NCBI RefSeq assembly: GCF_021390475.1
Contig: NZ_JAJUWS010000005.1
Coordinates: 124,001-188,000 of the forward strand
Source: Streptomyces sp. ST2-7A
Lineage (GTDB): Bacteria; Actinomycetota; Actinomycetes; Streptomycetales; Streptomycetaceae
Reading direction: 5' to 3'
Length of the DNA: 64,000 nt
The notes beneath the pieces were generated by a model that did not search any database, had not been told where the DNA came from, and worked only from the letters and a program-made list of their open reading frames with translations. Positions 1 to 7,766 of this stretch are shown one piece after another; position 1 is the stretch's first letter, and the number at the start of each line of letters is the position of its first letter. Both the position numbers and the translations under genes were made by a program.

Positions 1-672
1 CGGGTCGCCGTGGCGGTCGCGGACACCGAGGGTGTCGAGCGCCTGTCGATGCGCCGGATCGCGGAGGAACTGGGAGTCGGGACGATGACGCTCTACACCT
101 ACGTCCCGGGCAAGGCCGAGCTCGTCGAACTGATGCTGGACACCGTCTACGGCGAGATCACCCGCCCCGGCGCGGAGGATCCCGACGGAACCGGGAACGC
201 CGACTGGCGCACCCGACTGGAACGGGTCGCCCGGGACAACTGAGGGCTGTTCCGACGCCACCCCTGGATGCCGCACGTCGGCATCACCCGGCCGCCCCTG
301 GGCCCCAACGCCATCGCCAAGTACGAGCGCGAGCTCCGCGCGGTGGCGGGTACCGGCCTGCCCCCGATCGAGATGGACACGGTCGTCAACCTCGTCGTCG
401 GACACGCGGAGAACACCGCCCGCCGTGCGGACGAGGCCGGACAGGCCGAGCGTGACAGCGGGATGACGGACGAGGAGCGGTGGCGCGAGTACGGCCCCCT
501 CCTGGGTTCGCTGGTGGACCCCTCCGTCTTCCCCCTGGCCACCGCCGTCGGCGAGGAGGTGGGAGCGGCACAGGGCCAGGCCTACAACGCCGACCACAAC
601 TTCGAGTTCGGTCTGCGGCGCATCCTTGACGGCATCGCGGTGATGGTGGACGCCCGGGTCGACGCGGACTGA
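1..672 (+). pseudogene. TetR-family regulator, 5' truncated by window, in-frame stop
   Basis: The frame is open from the window edge. It encodes the end of a TetR helix-turn-helix (SMRRIAEELGVGTMTLYTYV) and then a TetR_C-type ligand domain. A TGA at 241-243 interrupts the frame after ...VARDN; the same frame resumes with GLFRRHPWMPHVGI and runs to a normal stop at 670-672. Homologues usually carry Trp or Arg at such a position, so a single substitution (TGG or CGA to TGA) is the simplest explanation. It converges on a DrrAB-type exporter whose upstream region carries a TetR-like palindrome (2649-2682), so it was probably that exporter's repressor. A sequencing error at 241-243 cannot be excluded. 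Confidence 0.8.
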
Positions 673-698
673 TACCGTGCCGATCCCGGACGCCGGGG

Positions 699-725
699 GC
701 GGGCCCGGGGCGCACCCGGGCCCGC
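699..725. terminator. Hairpin between convergent TetR and exporter genes
   Basis: A perfect 11-bp inverted repeat (GCGGGCCCGGG / CCCGGGCCCGC) with a 5-nt loop lies in the 56-bp gap between the converging genes. There is no U-tract on either side. It probably acts as a bidirectional terminator. Confidence 0.65.
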
Positions 726-728
726 ATC

Positions 729-1607
729 TCAGTGGTTCAGCCGCCGAAAGGCGTTCACCGACAGCGGGAAGAAAACGAGGACCAGTACCACCGGCCACAC
801 CATCGCCATCAAAGTGGAGTGGTCGGTGATCCAGGAGCCCGAGGCGACGCCGGGACCCCCGAACAGCTCCCGGCCCGCGTTGACCGTCGAGGAGATCGGG
901 TTCCAATCGGCCACCGTGCCCAGCCAGCCGGGCATGGTGGCCGTCGCCACGAAGGCCGAGGAGAGGAAGCCGACGGGGAACTCCAGCGTCTGCACCCCGT
1001 TGACCGCCCCGGCTCCCGAGAGGGTGAGTCCCAGATGGACGCCGACCCACACGAGAGCGAACCGCAACAGCAGGACGAGGCCCACCGCGGCCAGGAAGTC
1101 GCCCGTGGTGCCGTGGTGACGCCACCCGATCGCCAGCGCCGCGAGAATCATCACGGCCAGGGTGAGAACGGCGACGAGCATGTCCGCCGCGGCGCGCGCG
1201 ATCAGTACCGCGGCGGGGGACATGGGCATGGAACGAAAGCGATCGGTTACTCCGCGCTCCCGATCGGTCGCCACCGCGAGAGTGGTCGTCCCGATACCGA
1301 AAAGCATGGCCATCACGAACATGCCGGGCATCAGGAAGTCCCGGTAACCGCCGCCCCCGGGGACCAGCATCGCGCCACCCAGAAGGTGAACGAAGATCAG
1401 GACGATCAGGACGTTGAAAGCGAGCGAGAAGAGCAACGGACCGGGGTGACCCACCTGGTGCAGGATCGCCCGTTGGGTGAGGACCCAACTGTCACCGATA
1501 GGGCCGAGGAGACGTTCCCCGGGGCCCGCGGACGCGGGAGCACCCGATGGCCCCGACGACCCGGTAGACCCCGCTCCGGATGAGACAGCGGTTGTCGTGT
1601 CGGTCAT
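729..1607 (-). CDS. DrrB-like ABC-2 exporter permease
   Basis: This 292-residue membrane protein belongs to the ABC-2 permease family of daunorubicin-type exporters. A Ser/Gly/Pro-rich cytoplasmic N-terminus (residues 1-35) is followed by about six hydrophobic segments. The family-typical stretches FLMPGMFVMAMLFGIGTTT, GVTDRFRSMPMSPAAVL and a late PGWLGTVADWNPIS are present. The start ATG overlaps the stop of the upstream ATPase gene (ATGA), so the two are translationally coupled. It should pair with that ATPase to export a hydrophobic compound, but the ATPase reading frame is broken here, so function depends on whether that break is real. A second, intact pair of the same family lies at 25674-27490. 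Confidence 0.88.
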   Translation of the reverse strand: MTDTTTAVSSGAGSTGSSGPSGAPASAGPGERLLGPIGDSWVLTQRAILHQVGHPGPLLFSLAFNVLIVLIFVHLLGGAMLVPGGGGYRDFLMPGMFVMAMLFGIGTTTLAVATDRERGVTDRFRSMPMSPAAVLIARAAADMLVAVLTLAVMILAALAIGWRHHGTTGDFLAAVGLVLLLRFALVWVGVHLGLTLSGAGAVNGVQTLEFPVGFLSSAFVATATMPGWLGTVADWNPISSTVNAGRELFGGPGVASGSWITDHSTLMAMVWPVVLVLVFFPLSVNAFRRLNH

Positions 1608-2619
1608 GCGGTCACTTCCCGTCCGGTCGTGATGGACCCGGCTCCGTCGACCGTCCCGTCCTTCCGCCCGTCATCCCGTCGACCGGTCAAGTGGAGGAAG
1701 ACCTCATCCAGTGTCGGGCGGCGCAGCGCCAGGTCGTCGATCGCGATACCGGCCTCGTCCAGCGACCGGATGGCCACCGGCAGGGCGGCGGCCCCATCCG
1801 GCACCCGCACTCCGATCCGTCGCGTGTCCCCGTCCACCACGGGCTCCCCCTCACCCCATCGAGCGGCCACCGAGGCGGCGATCCCCATCCGCCCCGCGTC
1901 GTGCACGACGAACTCGAGGCGGTCGTCGCCGATGAGGGACTTCAGATCCTCCGGAGCGCCCTCCGCGACCACCCGCCCGGACTCGATCACGTTGATTCGG
2001 GAGGCCAGTTGGTCGGCCTCGTCCAGGTACTGGGTGGTGAGCAGCACACTCGTGCCCTCGGTCACCAACTCACGGATCGCCCGCCAGACCTCGTTGCGAC
2101 CACGTGGGTCGAGACCCACGGTGGGCTCGTCCAGGAACAGGACCGCCGGTAGCGGGATCATGCCCACCGCCAGATCCAACCGACGACGCATCCCCCCCCG
2201 GAATAGGTGGTGACCGGTCTGTCCGCGGCTTCACCGAGATCGAACCGCTCGATCATCCGGGAAGCCCTCACCCTCGCCTCCCGTGCGCCGAGCCGATGGA
2301 GTCGGCCGAACATGACCAGATTCCGGTAGCCGCTCAGCACCTCGTCGACCGCCGGATTCTGGCCCACCAGGCCGATCCGGCGGCGGACCCGGTGGGGCTC
2401 CCGGATCACGTCGTGCCCCGCCACGACGGCCCGCCCACCGTCACATCGCAGCAATGTCGCGAGGACGCGGACCGCCGTTGTCTTGCCTGTCCCGTTCGGC
2501 CCGAGCAGGCCGCACACCGTCCCCCGCGGAACGGTCAGATCGAAGCCGTCCAGCGCGTATCCGTCCCGGTAACGCTTGCGCAGCCCCTCGGCGATGACCG
2601 CCGAGTCGTTGACACCCAC
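1604..2619 (-). pseudogene. DrrA-like ABC exporter ATPase, frameshifted at a G8 run
   Basis: The first part (2619-2191) encodes an ABC ATPase N-terminus with Walker A GLLGPNGTGKTT and a Q-loop region. The second part (2191-1604) carries on in another frame with RRRLDLAVGMIP, Walker B AVLFLDEPTVGLDPRGR and the DrrA-type C-terminal region ending LDEVFLHLTG. The break is exactly at the ABC signature, which should read YSGGMRRRLDLA. A run of eight G (C8 on the plus strand, 2192-2199) gives YSGGGCVV instead. Six G would restore the canonical motif and nine would give SGGGM. This is either a real inactivating indel, slippage, or a homopolymer sequencing error. Confidence 0.82.
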
Positions 2620-2645
2620 CTCGAACCCCTGTCCGTTGATTTGAT

Positions 2646-2685
2646 TCCGTACACCGTACGACCAGGGTGTCGTACGGCGTACGAA
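2646..2685. promoter_or_regulatory. Long palindromic operator upstream of the exporter operon
   Basis: Perfect 9-bp arms CCGTACGAC (2654-2662) and GTCGTACGG (2669-2677) are separated by 6 bp. They are nested inside outer GTAC repeats (2649-2652 and 2679-2682). The site lies 30-66 bp upstream of the ATPase start. Size and symmetry fit a TetR-family operator. Inference: it is the target of the adjacent broken TetR regulator. Nothing else is evident between 2700 and 3041 apart from the leader of the next gene. Confidence 0.7.
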
Positions 2686-3041
2686 GTGATCCCGGGATCG
2701 GCCCGGACCCGGTTCACGGCCGACGATCGACTCGTCTCCCCCCCGGAGTGGCGGCCCCTACGGTAAACCGACGGAAACCAGCGCCCCCGGGCTGACAGAA
2801 GGACCGGGGTTGGCGAACGGGGCGGGCGCATTACTCCGAAAAGGTCACGACACGCGGAATATCGGAAGGGCGAATGGGTGACTCGAGTCCGTATTCCACC
2901 CGATGGGCCCACGCCTTACCTCGAATGCGATGTTCTCCGGTGGTGAGCGGGGCGCTTTCACCCGACGCTGAAAAACGTCGCCGCTGCGTCCGAAGAGTCG
3001 GCATGGTGCAGGCACTCGCAGCCGCGACGAAAGGAAAACTC

Positions 3042-4247
3042 ATGCGCGTCACTCGCACGGTGTTCGTCTCCGCGGCCATTGCCGCGGCTCTCGGCCTTTC
3101 CGCTCCCGCCGCCCAGGCGTTCGCCCCCGCCCCGGCGGGGACGCCGGTGAGCGGAACCTTCGCCAACGGCGATCACCACGACAAGGACCACCGGGATCAC
3201 AAGCACGACGGCAAGCACGAGGGGAAGTGGGACGGGAAGTACGAGGGGAAGTACGACGGTCGGAAGGGTTACGACAAGCCGCGTGGTGGTGTGCACGCCG
3301 GTGGTGGTGCGCTGGTGGCGGGTCTGGTGGCGTCGGAGTCGGGTGACCGGCACGACGGGAAGTGGGACGGCAAGCACGACGGCAAGTACGACGGCAAGTA
3401 CGACGGTCGGAAGGGTTACGACAAGCCGCGTGGTGGTGTGCACGCCGGTGGTGGGGGTCTGACCGGAACCGGTGGTGGCATGGCCGCCGGGTCCGCGCTC
3501 CTGCTCGGCGGCCTCGGTGCCGGTGCCTACGCGCTGCGCCGCCGCGACGGCTGCGTCGTCCCACCCCGTCCCCGCCCCGCTCTTCCCGAAAGGCACTGTT
3601 CATGTCCGCCAAGCAGGAGTTCCGGGCCCCCGTCCCCCGGCCGGTCACCGGTAGTTCTCCCCGCCGGGGACTCCTCGGGGTCCTTGCCCTGCCCCTCATC
3701 CTCGTGGTGCTGGGCCTCGGCCTCATCCACCATTCCATCCGGGACACGCCCCCGCCCGCCGCGCCCTCGGTGGCGCTCGTACCTTCCACACCCGAGGCCA
3801 TCGCCCCGGCGGTGCCCGAACCCCCTGCCGCCCCGCTCGCGCCGGAGACCCCCGAGGCACGGGACCCGGCGTTGCCGCCGGCGGAGCCGCAGCGCCTCTC
3901 GATCCCGGAGATCGGGGTGGACGCCCCTTTCATGCCATTGGCCATCGGGGAGACCGGCGAACTCGACCCGCCCCCGCATGACGACAAGAACCTCGTCGGG
4001 TGGTTCGAGGGCGGTGTCACGCCGGGGGAACGCGGCTCCTCCATCGTCGTCGGCCATGTCGACACCAGAACCGGACCCGCCGTGTTCGTCCACCTCAACG
4101 CCCTCCGCCCCGGAAGCACGGTGGACATCCACCGGGAGGACGGAACCGTCGCCACCTTCGAGGTCTACGCCGCCGAGACGTTCCGCAAGGCCGACTTTCC
4201 CGATGAACGGGTCTACGGGGACACCCCCTCCGCGCAGTTGCGACTGA
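3042..4247 (+). CDS. Repeat-rich cell-wall-anchored surface protein; its stop codon is missing
   Basis: Translation from ATG 3042 (AAAGGAAAA just upstream) gives a signal peptide (MRVTRTVFVSAAIAAALGLS...QA). A charged His/Asp/Lys/Gly-rich region of KHDGK/KYDGK units follows, with the block GRKGYDKPRGGVHAGGG present twice. A sorting signal then appears: LTGTG (LxxTG type), a hydrophobic stretch GSALLLGGLGAGAYAL and RRR near 3540. The protein should end there, but no stop follows. The frame runs on to 4247, out of frame, through most of the sortase gene, giving a Pro/Arg/Ser-rich tail that is not credible protein. The believable coding part is 3042 to about 3560. A small indel near the 3' end probably removed the stop. 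The downstream sortase is the likely anchoring enzyme. Confidence 0.6.
   Translation: MRVTRTVFVSAAIAAALGLSAPAAQAFAPAPAGTPVSGTFANGDHHDKDHRDHKHDGKHEGKWDGKYEGKYDGRKGYDKPRGGVHAGGGALVAGLVASESGDRHDGKWDGKHDGKYDGKYDGRKGYDKPRGGVHAGGGGLTGTGGGMAAGSALLLGGLGAGAYALRRRDGCVVPPRPRPALPERHCSCPPSRSSGPPSPGRSPVVLPAGDSSGSLPCPSSSWCWASASSTIPSGTRPRPPRPRWRSYLPHPRPSPRRCPNPLPPRSRRRPPRHGTRRCRRRSRSASRSRRSGWTPLSCHWPSGRPANSTRPRMTTRTSSGGSRAVSRRGNAAPPSSSAMSTPEPDPPCSSTSTPSAPEARWTSTGRTEPSPPSRSTPPRRSARPTFPMNGSTGTPPPRSCD
3249..3454 (+). repeat. In-frame 59-bp direct duplication inside the surface-protein gene
   Basis: Positions 3249-3307 and 3396-3454 are identical over 59 bp and 147 bp (49 codons) apart, so the duplication keeps the frame. 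The spacer contains further AAGTACGACGG-type units. It would allow expansion or contraction by recombination. Confidence 0.8.
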
Positions 4248-4339
4248 TCACCTGCGCCGGCGCCTACGATCGTGCCACTCGCAACTACGAGGACAACCTG
4301 GTGGTCTTCGCCCGGCTGGACTCCGTCCGAGAAACCTGA
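3602..4339 (+). CDS. Class E/F sortase
   Basis: This 245-residue transpeptidase has an N-terminal membrane anchor (GVLALPLILVVLGLGLI, about residues 29-45), a Pro/Ala-rich stalk to about residue 95, and then the sortase barrel. The catalytic set is visible: His in IVVGHVDT, Cys in LRLITCAG and Arg in the following YDRATRNYEDN. Sortases cleave an LPXTG-like signal and join the protein to peptidoglycan at the outer face of the membrane. The start ATG 3602 follows GAAAGGCACTGTTC, an adequate ribosome site. The gene lies immediately behind a secreted protein with an LxxTG-type signal, so the two form a substrate-enzyme pair. An imperfect GGCCGGGG/CCCCGGCC hairpin follows the stop. Confidence 0.88.
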   Translation: MSAKQEFRAPVPRPVTGSSPRRGLLGVLALPLILVVLGLGLIHHSIRDTPPPAAPSVALVPSTPEAIAPAVPEPPAAPLAPETPEARDPALPPAEPQRLSIPEIGVDAPFMPLAIGETGELDPPPHDDKNLVGWFEGGVTPGERGSSIVVGHVDTRTGPAVFVHLNALRPGSTVDIHREDGTVATFEVYAAETFRKADFPDERVYGDTPSAQLRLITCAGAYDRATRNYEDNLVVFARLDSVRET

Positions 4340-4383
4340 GGCCGGGGCACACCGGCCGGTTCCACCCCGACCCCGGCCCGACG

Positions 4384-4446
4384 CCCGGTGGTCCACACCG
4401 AAGACCCGGTGGTCCACACCGAAGACCCGGTGGTCCACACCGAAGG
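4384..4446. repeat. Three tandem 21-bp repeats
   Basis: The unit CCCGGTGGTCCACACCGAAG plus one variable base is repeated three times head to tail (4384-4404, 4405-4425, 4426-4446). It lies in the gap between the sortase gene and the sigma-factor fragment. Twenty-one bp is two helical turns, so each copy faces the same side of the DNA. Each unit contains GGTGGTCCACACC, a near-palindrome. Whether it is a binding array or a minisatellite is unknown. The rest of 4447-4602 shows nothing recognisable. Confidence 0.75.
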
Positions 4447-4602
4447 AAACGGGGCCCGCGTCGGGGAGGAGAGATGACGTGCCGAGGAAATCCGGTGCGT
4501 TTTCGTTGTATCCGGTGGACGTTCCCGTCTCCCCGGGTGGCAGGGGCGGTGCACGGCCATGTGTCACCCACCTCCCCGGATACGCCCGAAGGGAAGTCAG
4601 GA

Positions 4603-4896
4603 ATGAAGCACGAGCCCGAACCGGGGCCCGATCCCGGGCTGGTGGTCGCCGCCCGGGGCGGCGACCGACAGGCGCTGGAGCAGCTGTCGTCGCAATCCCT
4701 CCCCCTCGTCCACAACATCGTCGGGCGGGCCCTGGACAGGCACGGCGACGTGGACGATGTGGTGCAGGACACACGGACAAGGGTCTGGCCTTCCGTAACG
4801 CCCCCTGACCCCCGACGGCCCGGATCGGACGTGCCGAGGGGGAGCGCGGGACGTCCGACCCGGAACCGGGTCGGCAGGCCGAGTTGGTCTGGGTGA
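4603..4896 (+). pseudogene. Truncated RNA polymerase sigma-factor gene (region 2 start only)
   Basis: From ATG 4603 (GGGAAGTCAGGA upstream) the product starts with GLVVAARGGDRQALEQL and VHNIVGRALDRHGDVDDVVQ, which match the beginning of region 2 of ECF-type sigma factors. Similarity stops at about codon 58 (near 4776). There the sequence changes to unrelated Pro/Arg-rich translation that stops at 4896. The rest of region 2 and all of region 4 are absent, so it cannot work as a sigma factor. The break is next to a truncated GH62 gene on the other strand, pointing to one deletion or rearrangement that removed parts of both genes. Confidence 0.7.
4855..4874. repeat. Perfect 9-bp palindrome at the sigma/GH62 junction
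   Basis: The arms CCGACCCGG and CCGGGTCGG are separated only by AA. The palindrome lies directly behind the last recognisable GH62 codon. It may be a remnant terminator or the site where the rearrangement occurred. Confidence 0.5.
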
Positions 4897-5195
4897 GCAC
4901 CCCCATGCGATACGGCAACTGGCTGTAACCACCGCTCGCGTTGGGATTCACCCCCTGATGCGCGAATTGCAGCGGGCAGGGGTTGATGGTGAGTGTCTGA
5001 TCGTTGTTCGCCCTGATCAGCTCGCCATGACTGAAGTCCCGGGTCCGGGCGGTGGTGCCCGCCGGGAAGGTCACGTTGTTGGAGCGGGCGAACGGGTTGG
5101 ACCCGGTCGCGGCCAAGGGAGACCATTGACCGTCGACGCGGTTGGAGGTGAAGGAGCGATACCAACGCCGACCGTCCGACCCGATGGCCTCCCGG
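4875..5195 (-). pseudogene. Fragment of a GH62 alpha-L-arabinofuranosidase
   Basis: Reading the minus strand from about 5195, the translation contains EAIGSDGRRWYRSFTSNRV, SPLAATGSNPFARSNNVTFP, DFSHGELIRANNDQTLTINP and QLPYRMGVLTQTNSAC. These match the C-terminal third of GH62 arabinofuranosidases, which cut arabinose side chains from arabinoxylan. The signal peptide and the first two thirds of the catalytic domain are missing, and no proper stop follows the last motif. It lies just downstream of a LacI repressor and near a furanose importer and a xylanase, so it was probably part of the same regulon. It is now a non-functional relic. Confidence 0.72.
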
Positions 5196-5290
5196 AGCCC
5201 GGTGAGGGGCCCCGATGTGTCAATACCGTTACGGGCGGCACCCGTCGCCGGGGCCGTCCCGGTGCCGGGGCCTCGACGCCGACGCCCCGC

Positions 5291-6322
5291 TCAGTGCGCC
5301 GGCGCGGCCACGCTCCGCCGCTCGACGAGAGTGGGGGTGAGGATCCGTCGCACGGGTCCCGTCTCCCCCTCGGTGATCCGCTTCAGCAGCAGGTGCAGGG
5401 TCTCGGTGGCCACCGCGTCGAAATCCGCCCGCACCGTCGTGAGCGGCGGAATGTAGTACGCCGCCTCCGGCACGTCGTCGAAGCCGACCACGCTCACATC
5501 ACGGGGAACCGACCGTCCGAGTTCGTGCATGGCGCGCAGGATGCCCAGCGCGAGGTGATCGTTGGCCGCGAAGACCGCCGTCACCTCGGGCATCCGCGCC
5601 AGCATCTGTCCCGCTCGGTATCCCGCCGCGGCGCTCCAGTCGGCCGGGGCCACCGGCGGGACCTCCGCGCCGGCCTCCTCCAACGCCCGCCGCCACCCAC
5701 GCACCCGACCCGCCGCGTCGAACCAGTCGGACGGCCCCGACACGTGCCACACCGTTCGGTGCCCCGCCGCCAGTAGATGACGGGTGGCCGCCCGGGCGCC
5801 CGCCTCCTGGTCGACGGTGACCAGCGCGCTCGGACGTCGGAGATCGCCGTCCACGGTCACCACGGGAACGGTGGCGGGCACCTCGGCCAGCGCTTCGTTC
5901 GCCGACGCGGTGGGGGCGATGACGATGATCCCGGCCACTCGCTGGTCCCGGTGGTGCTCGACGGCCGCGGCGATCGAGGGTCGATCCAGCAGCCCGACCC
6001 GCCGCACGCTCACCGAGAACCCCGCTGTGCCGGCCGCCAGTTCGAAGGCCGCCAACAGGGAGGCCGGACCGAACAGGGTGGAGTTGGGCGCCACCACCCC
6101 GAGCAGCTGGGATCGCCCCGTGGCCAGGGTGCGGGCCGCGCGATTGGGTCGGTAACCCAACTCCTCGATGGCCGCCCGGACCCGCAGACGGGTCTGTTCC
6201 CGGACATTGGGGTGGCCGTTGAGCACCCGGGAGACCGTCTGGTGGGACACCCCCGCCAGGCGGGCCACATCGGTCATGGCCGGGGCACGCGTCGCCCGGC
6301 CCTCCGCCGAGGCGTCCTCCAC
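5291..6322 (-). CDS. LacI-family sugar-responsive repressor
   Basis: This 343-residue regulator starts at GTG 6322, chosen because GAGGGGG lies 5 nt upstream; an upstream in-frame start gives an implausible leader. The N-terminal LacI helix-turn-helix (MTDVARLAGVSHQTVSRVLN) and hinge region are followed by a periplasmic-binding-protein-like sugar domain ending in SVVGFDDVPEAAYYIPPLTTV. It is divergent from a YtfQ-type importer operon. Two copies of a GTGAGNGCTAACAT operator lie in the shared intergenic region, one next to this gene and one on the importer promoter. It therefore probably represses the importer, and itself, until an arabinose-type sugar is present. Confidence 0.9.
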   Translation of the reverse strand: MEDASAEGRATRAPAMTDVARLAGVSHQTVSRVLNGHPNVREQTRLRVRAAIEELGYRPNRAARTLATGRSQLLGVVAPNSTLFGPASLLAAFELAAGTAGFSVSVRRVGLLDRPSIAAAVEHHRDQRVAGIIVIAPTASANEALAEVPATVPVVTVDGDLRRPSALVTVDQEAGARAATRHLLAAGHRTVWHVSGPSDWFDAAGRVRGWRRALEEAGAEVPPVAPADWSAAAGYRAGQMLARMPEVTAVFAANDHLALGILRAMHELGRSVPRDVSVVGFDDVPEAAYYIPPLTTVRADFDAVATETLHLLLKRITEGETGPVRRILTPTLVERRSVAAPAH

Positions 6323-6470
6323 CCGTACCCCCTCAGGTTCCGGCGTTCCGCCCGATGTCGCCGGTTGCCCGGACCGAACACCCGGACAACGGTTCACGGG
6401 AAGTCTACGCAGCCCGGATGCCCGGCCGAACGACGGGAAGCCGGGCGGATCGACAGCGGTGGGGCGACAC

Positions 6471-6484
6471 GTGAGGGCTAACAT
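6471..6484. promoter_or_regulatory. LacI-type operator O1
   Basis: GTGAGGGCTAACAT is a one-mismatch inverted copy of the site at 6548-6561. It resembles the GTTAGCGCTAAC-type palindromes used by actinobacterial LacI regulators of pentose genes. It lies about 150 bp upstream of the repressor start. Confidence 0.7.
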
Positions 6485-6535
6485 CCATGATTCCCGACTT
6501 CCCGTCAACACCCGAAAATTACCGTGAACTTGGGG

Positions 6536-6564
6536 TTGACGACCCTCATGTTAGCGCTCACTCT
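6536..6564 (+). promoter_or_regulatory. Importer promoter with LacI operator O2 in its spacer
   Basis: A TTGACG -35 box (6536-6541) is followed 17 bp later by a weak CACTCT -10 candidate. Operator O2, ATGTTAGCGCTCAC (6548-6561), occupies the spacer, so a bound repressor would block polymerase. The centres of O1 and O2 are 77 bp apart, about seven helical turns, which would allow looping. Confidence 0.6.
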
Positions 6565-6637
6565 GGGACGCCTGTGATCCCGGTCACCCCGCCCGTCGCC
6601 ACGGGTGCGGATCGTCGTCGACCCCGGAGGATGAGCA

Positions 6638-7624
6638 GTGTTCAGGAAGATCACCAGGGCCACCACGACCATCCTGTTACTCGGGGCCCTCGCCGGCTGT
6701 GGCGGAGGATCCGACTCCGGTCCCGGCACCAATTCCCCGGGCGGCGCCGACGACAGCACGATCACCATGGGCTTCTCGCAGGTCGGCGCCGAGAGCGGCT
6801 GGCGGACGGCCAACACGAAATCCATTCGTGAGGCCGCGGAGGCCGCGGGCGTCGAACTCCGTTTCTCCGACGCCCAACAGAAGCAGGAGAACCAGATCAA
6901 GGCGATCCGCTCCTTCATCCAACAGCGGGTGGACGTCATCGCCTTCAGCCCGGTCGTGGAGACCGGCTGGGACGCCGTGCTGTTGGAGGCCCAACGGGCC
7001 GGAATCCCGGTGATCCTCACCGACCGCGCCATCGACTCCGACGACACCTCGCTGTACGAGACGTTCCTCGGCTCCGACTTCGTGGAGGAGGGCCGAAAGG
7101 CCGGCCGGTGGCTGGTGGACAACACCGAGGGCCCGCTCAGGGTGGTGGAACTCCAGGGCACCACGGGGGCCGCCCCCGCGATCGACCGCAAGGAGGGCTT
7201 CGAGGAGGTCATCGCCGAACGATCCGACATCGAGATCGTGGCCACCCAGAGCGGCGACTTCACCCGCGCGGGCGGCAAGGAGGTGATGGAGGCGTTCCTG
7301 AAATCCACCCCGGAGATCGATGTGGTCTACGCCCACAACGACGACATGGGCCTGGGCGCCATCGAGGCGATCAAAGCGGCTGGTCGGCAGCCGGGCACCG
7401 ACATCACCATCATCACCGTGGACGCAGTCAGGGACGGCATGCAGGCTCTGGCCGACGGCGAGATCAATTTCATCGTCGAGTGCAACCCGCTGCTCGGCGA
7501 TCAGCTCATGGACCTCGCCCGAAAGGTCGTGGACGGCGAGGAGGTTCCCGGTCGCGTGGTCACCGAGGAGACCACCTTCACTTCGGAGGAGGCCCGTGAG
7601 GTGCTCTCCGAGCGAGAGTACTGA
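6638..7624 (+). CDS. Sugar ABC importer substrate-binding lipoprotein (YtfQ-like)
   Basis: This 328-residue lipoprotein has a signal ending in the lipobox LAGC (Cys about residue 23). The mature protein has the type-1 periplasmic sugar-binding fold. GFSQVGAESGWRTANTKSIR is characteristic of the YtfQ subfamily, which binds furanose sugars such as galactofuranose or arabinofuranose. The GTG start at 6638 is supported by GGAGG 8 nt upstream. It is the first gene of a four-gene importer operon under LacI control. The nearby xylanase and GH62 relic suggest that arabinose or arabino-oligosaccharide is the substrate; this is an inference from context. Confidence 0.9.
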   Translation: MFRKITRATTTILLLGALAGCGGGSDSGPGTNSPGGADDSTITMGFSQVGAESGWRTANTKSIREAAEAAGVELRFSDAQQKQENQIKAIRSFIQQRVDVIAFSPVVETGWDAVLLEAQRAGIPVILTDRAIDSDDTSLYETFLGSDFVEEGRKAGRWLVDNTEGPLRVVELQGTTGAAPAIDRKEGFEEVIAERSDIEIVATQSGDFTRAGGKEVMEAFLKSTPEIDVVYAHNDDMGLGAIEAIKAAGRQPGTDITIITVDAVRDGMQALADGEINFIVECNPLLGDQLMDLARKVVDGEEVPGRVVTEETTFTSEEAREVLSEREY

Positions 7625-7686
7625 GCCCCGCCCGAGACCGAACCAACCGCCACGGGGCCGGTGACCGCCGTCGTGGTCCGCGGATC

Positions 7687-7718
7687 GGCGGGCCCCGGGA
7701 ACCATCCCGGGCCCCGCC
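7687..7718 (+). terminator. Intra-operon stem-loop after the binding-protein gene
   Basis: A 14-bp stem (13 of 14 paired) with an ACCA loop lies between the binding-protein and ATPase genes. Such hairpins commonly stabilise the binding-protein message or partly terminate transcription, so that the binding protein is made in excess over the membrane components. Confidence 0.55.
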
Positions 7719-7766
7719 GTCCCGATGGCGGTGACCACCCCACCCACGACGACGAAGGCACGGAAC

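Noticed and set aside
4384..4446. CRISPR array
   Set aside because: The repeats are contiguous with no unique spacers and only three units, and there are no cas genes.
3527..5116. 529-codon open frame on the minus strand across the sortase and sigma fragment
   Set aside because: Only its first 80 codons or so look like protein (GH62). The rest is the antisense of the sortase gene and the tandem repeats, with no domain.
5777..6481. Plus-strand frames opposite the LacI gene
   Set aside because: They are shadow frames of the repressor. The Arg/His-rich translations lack domains.
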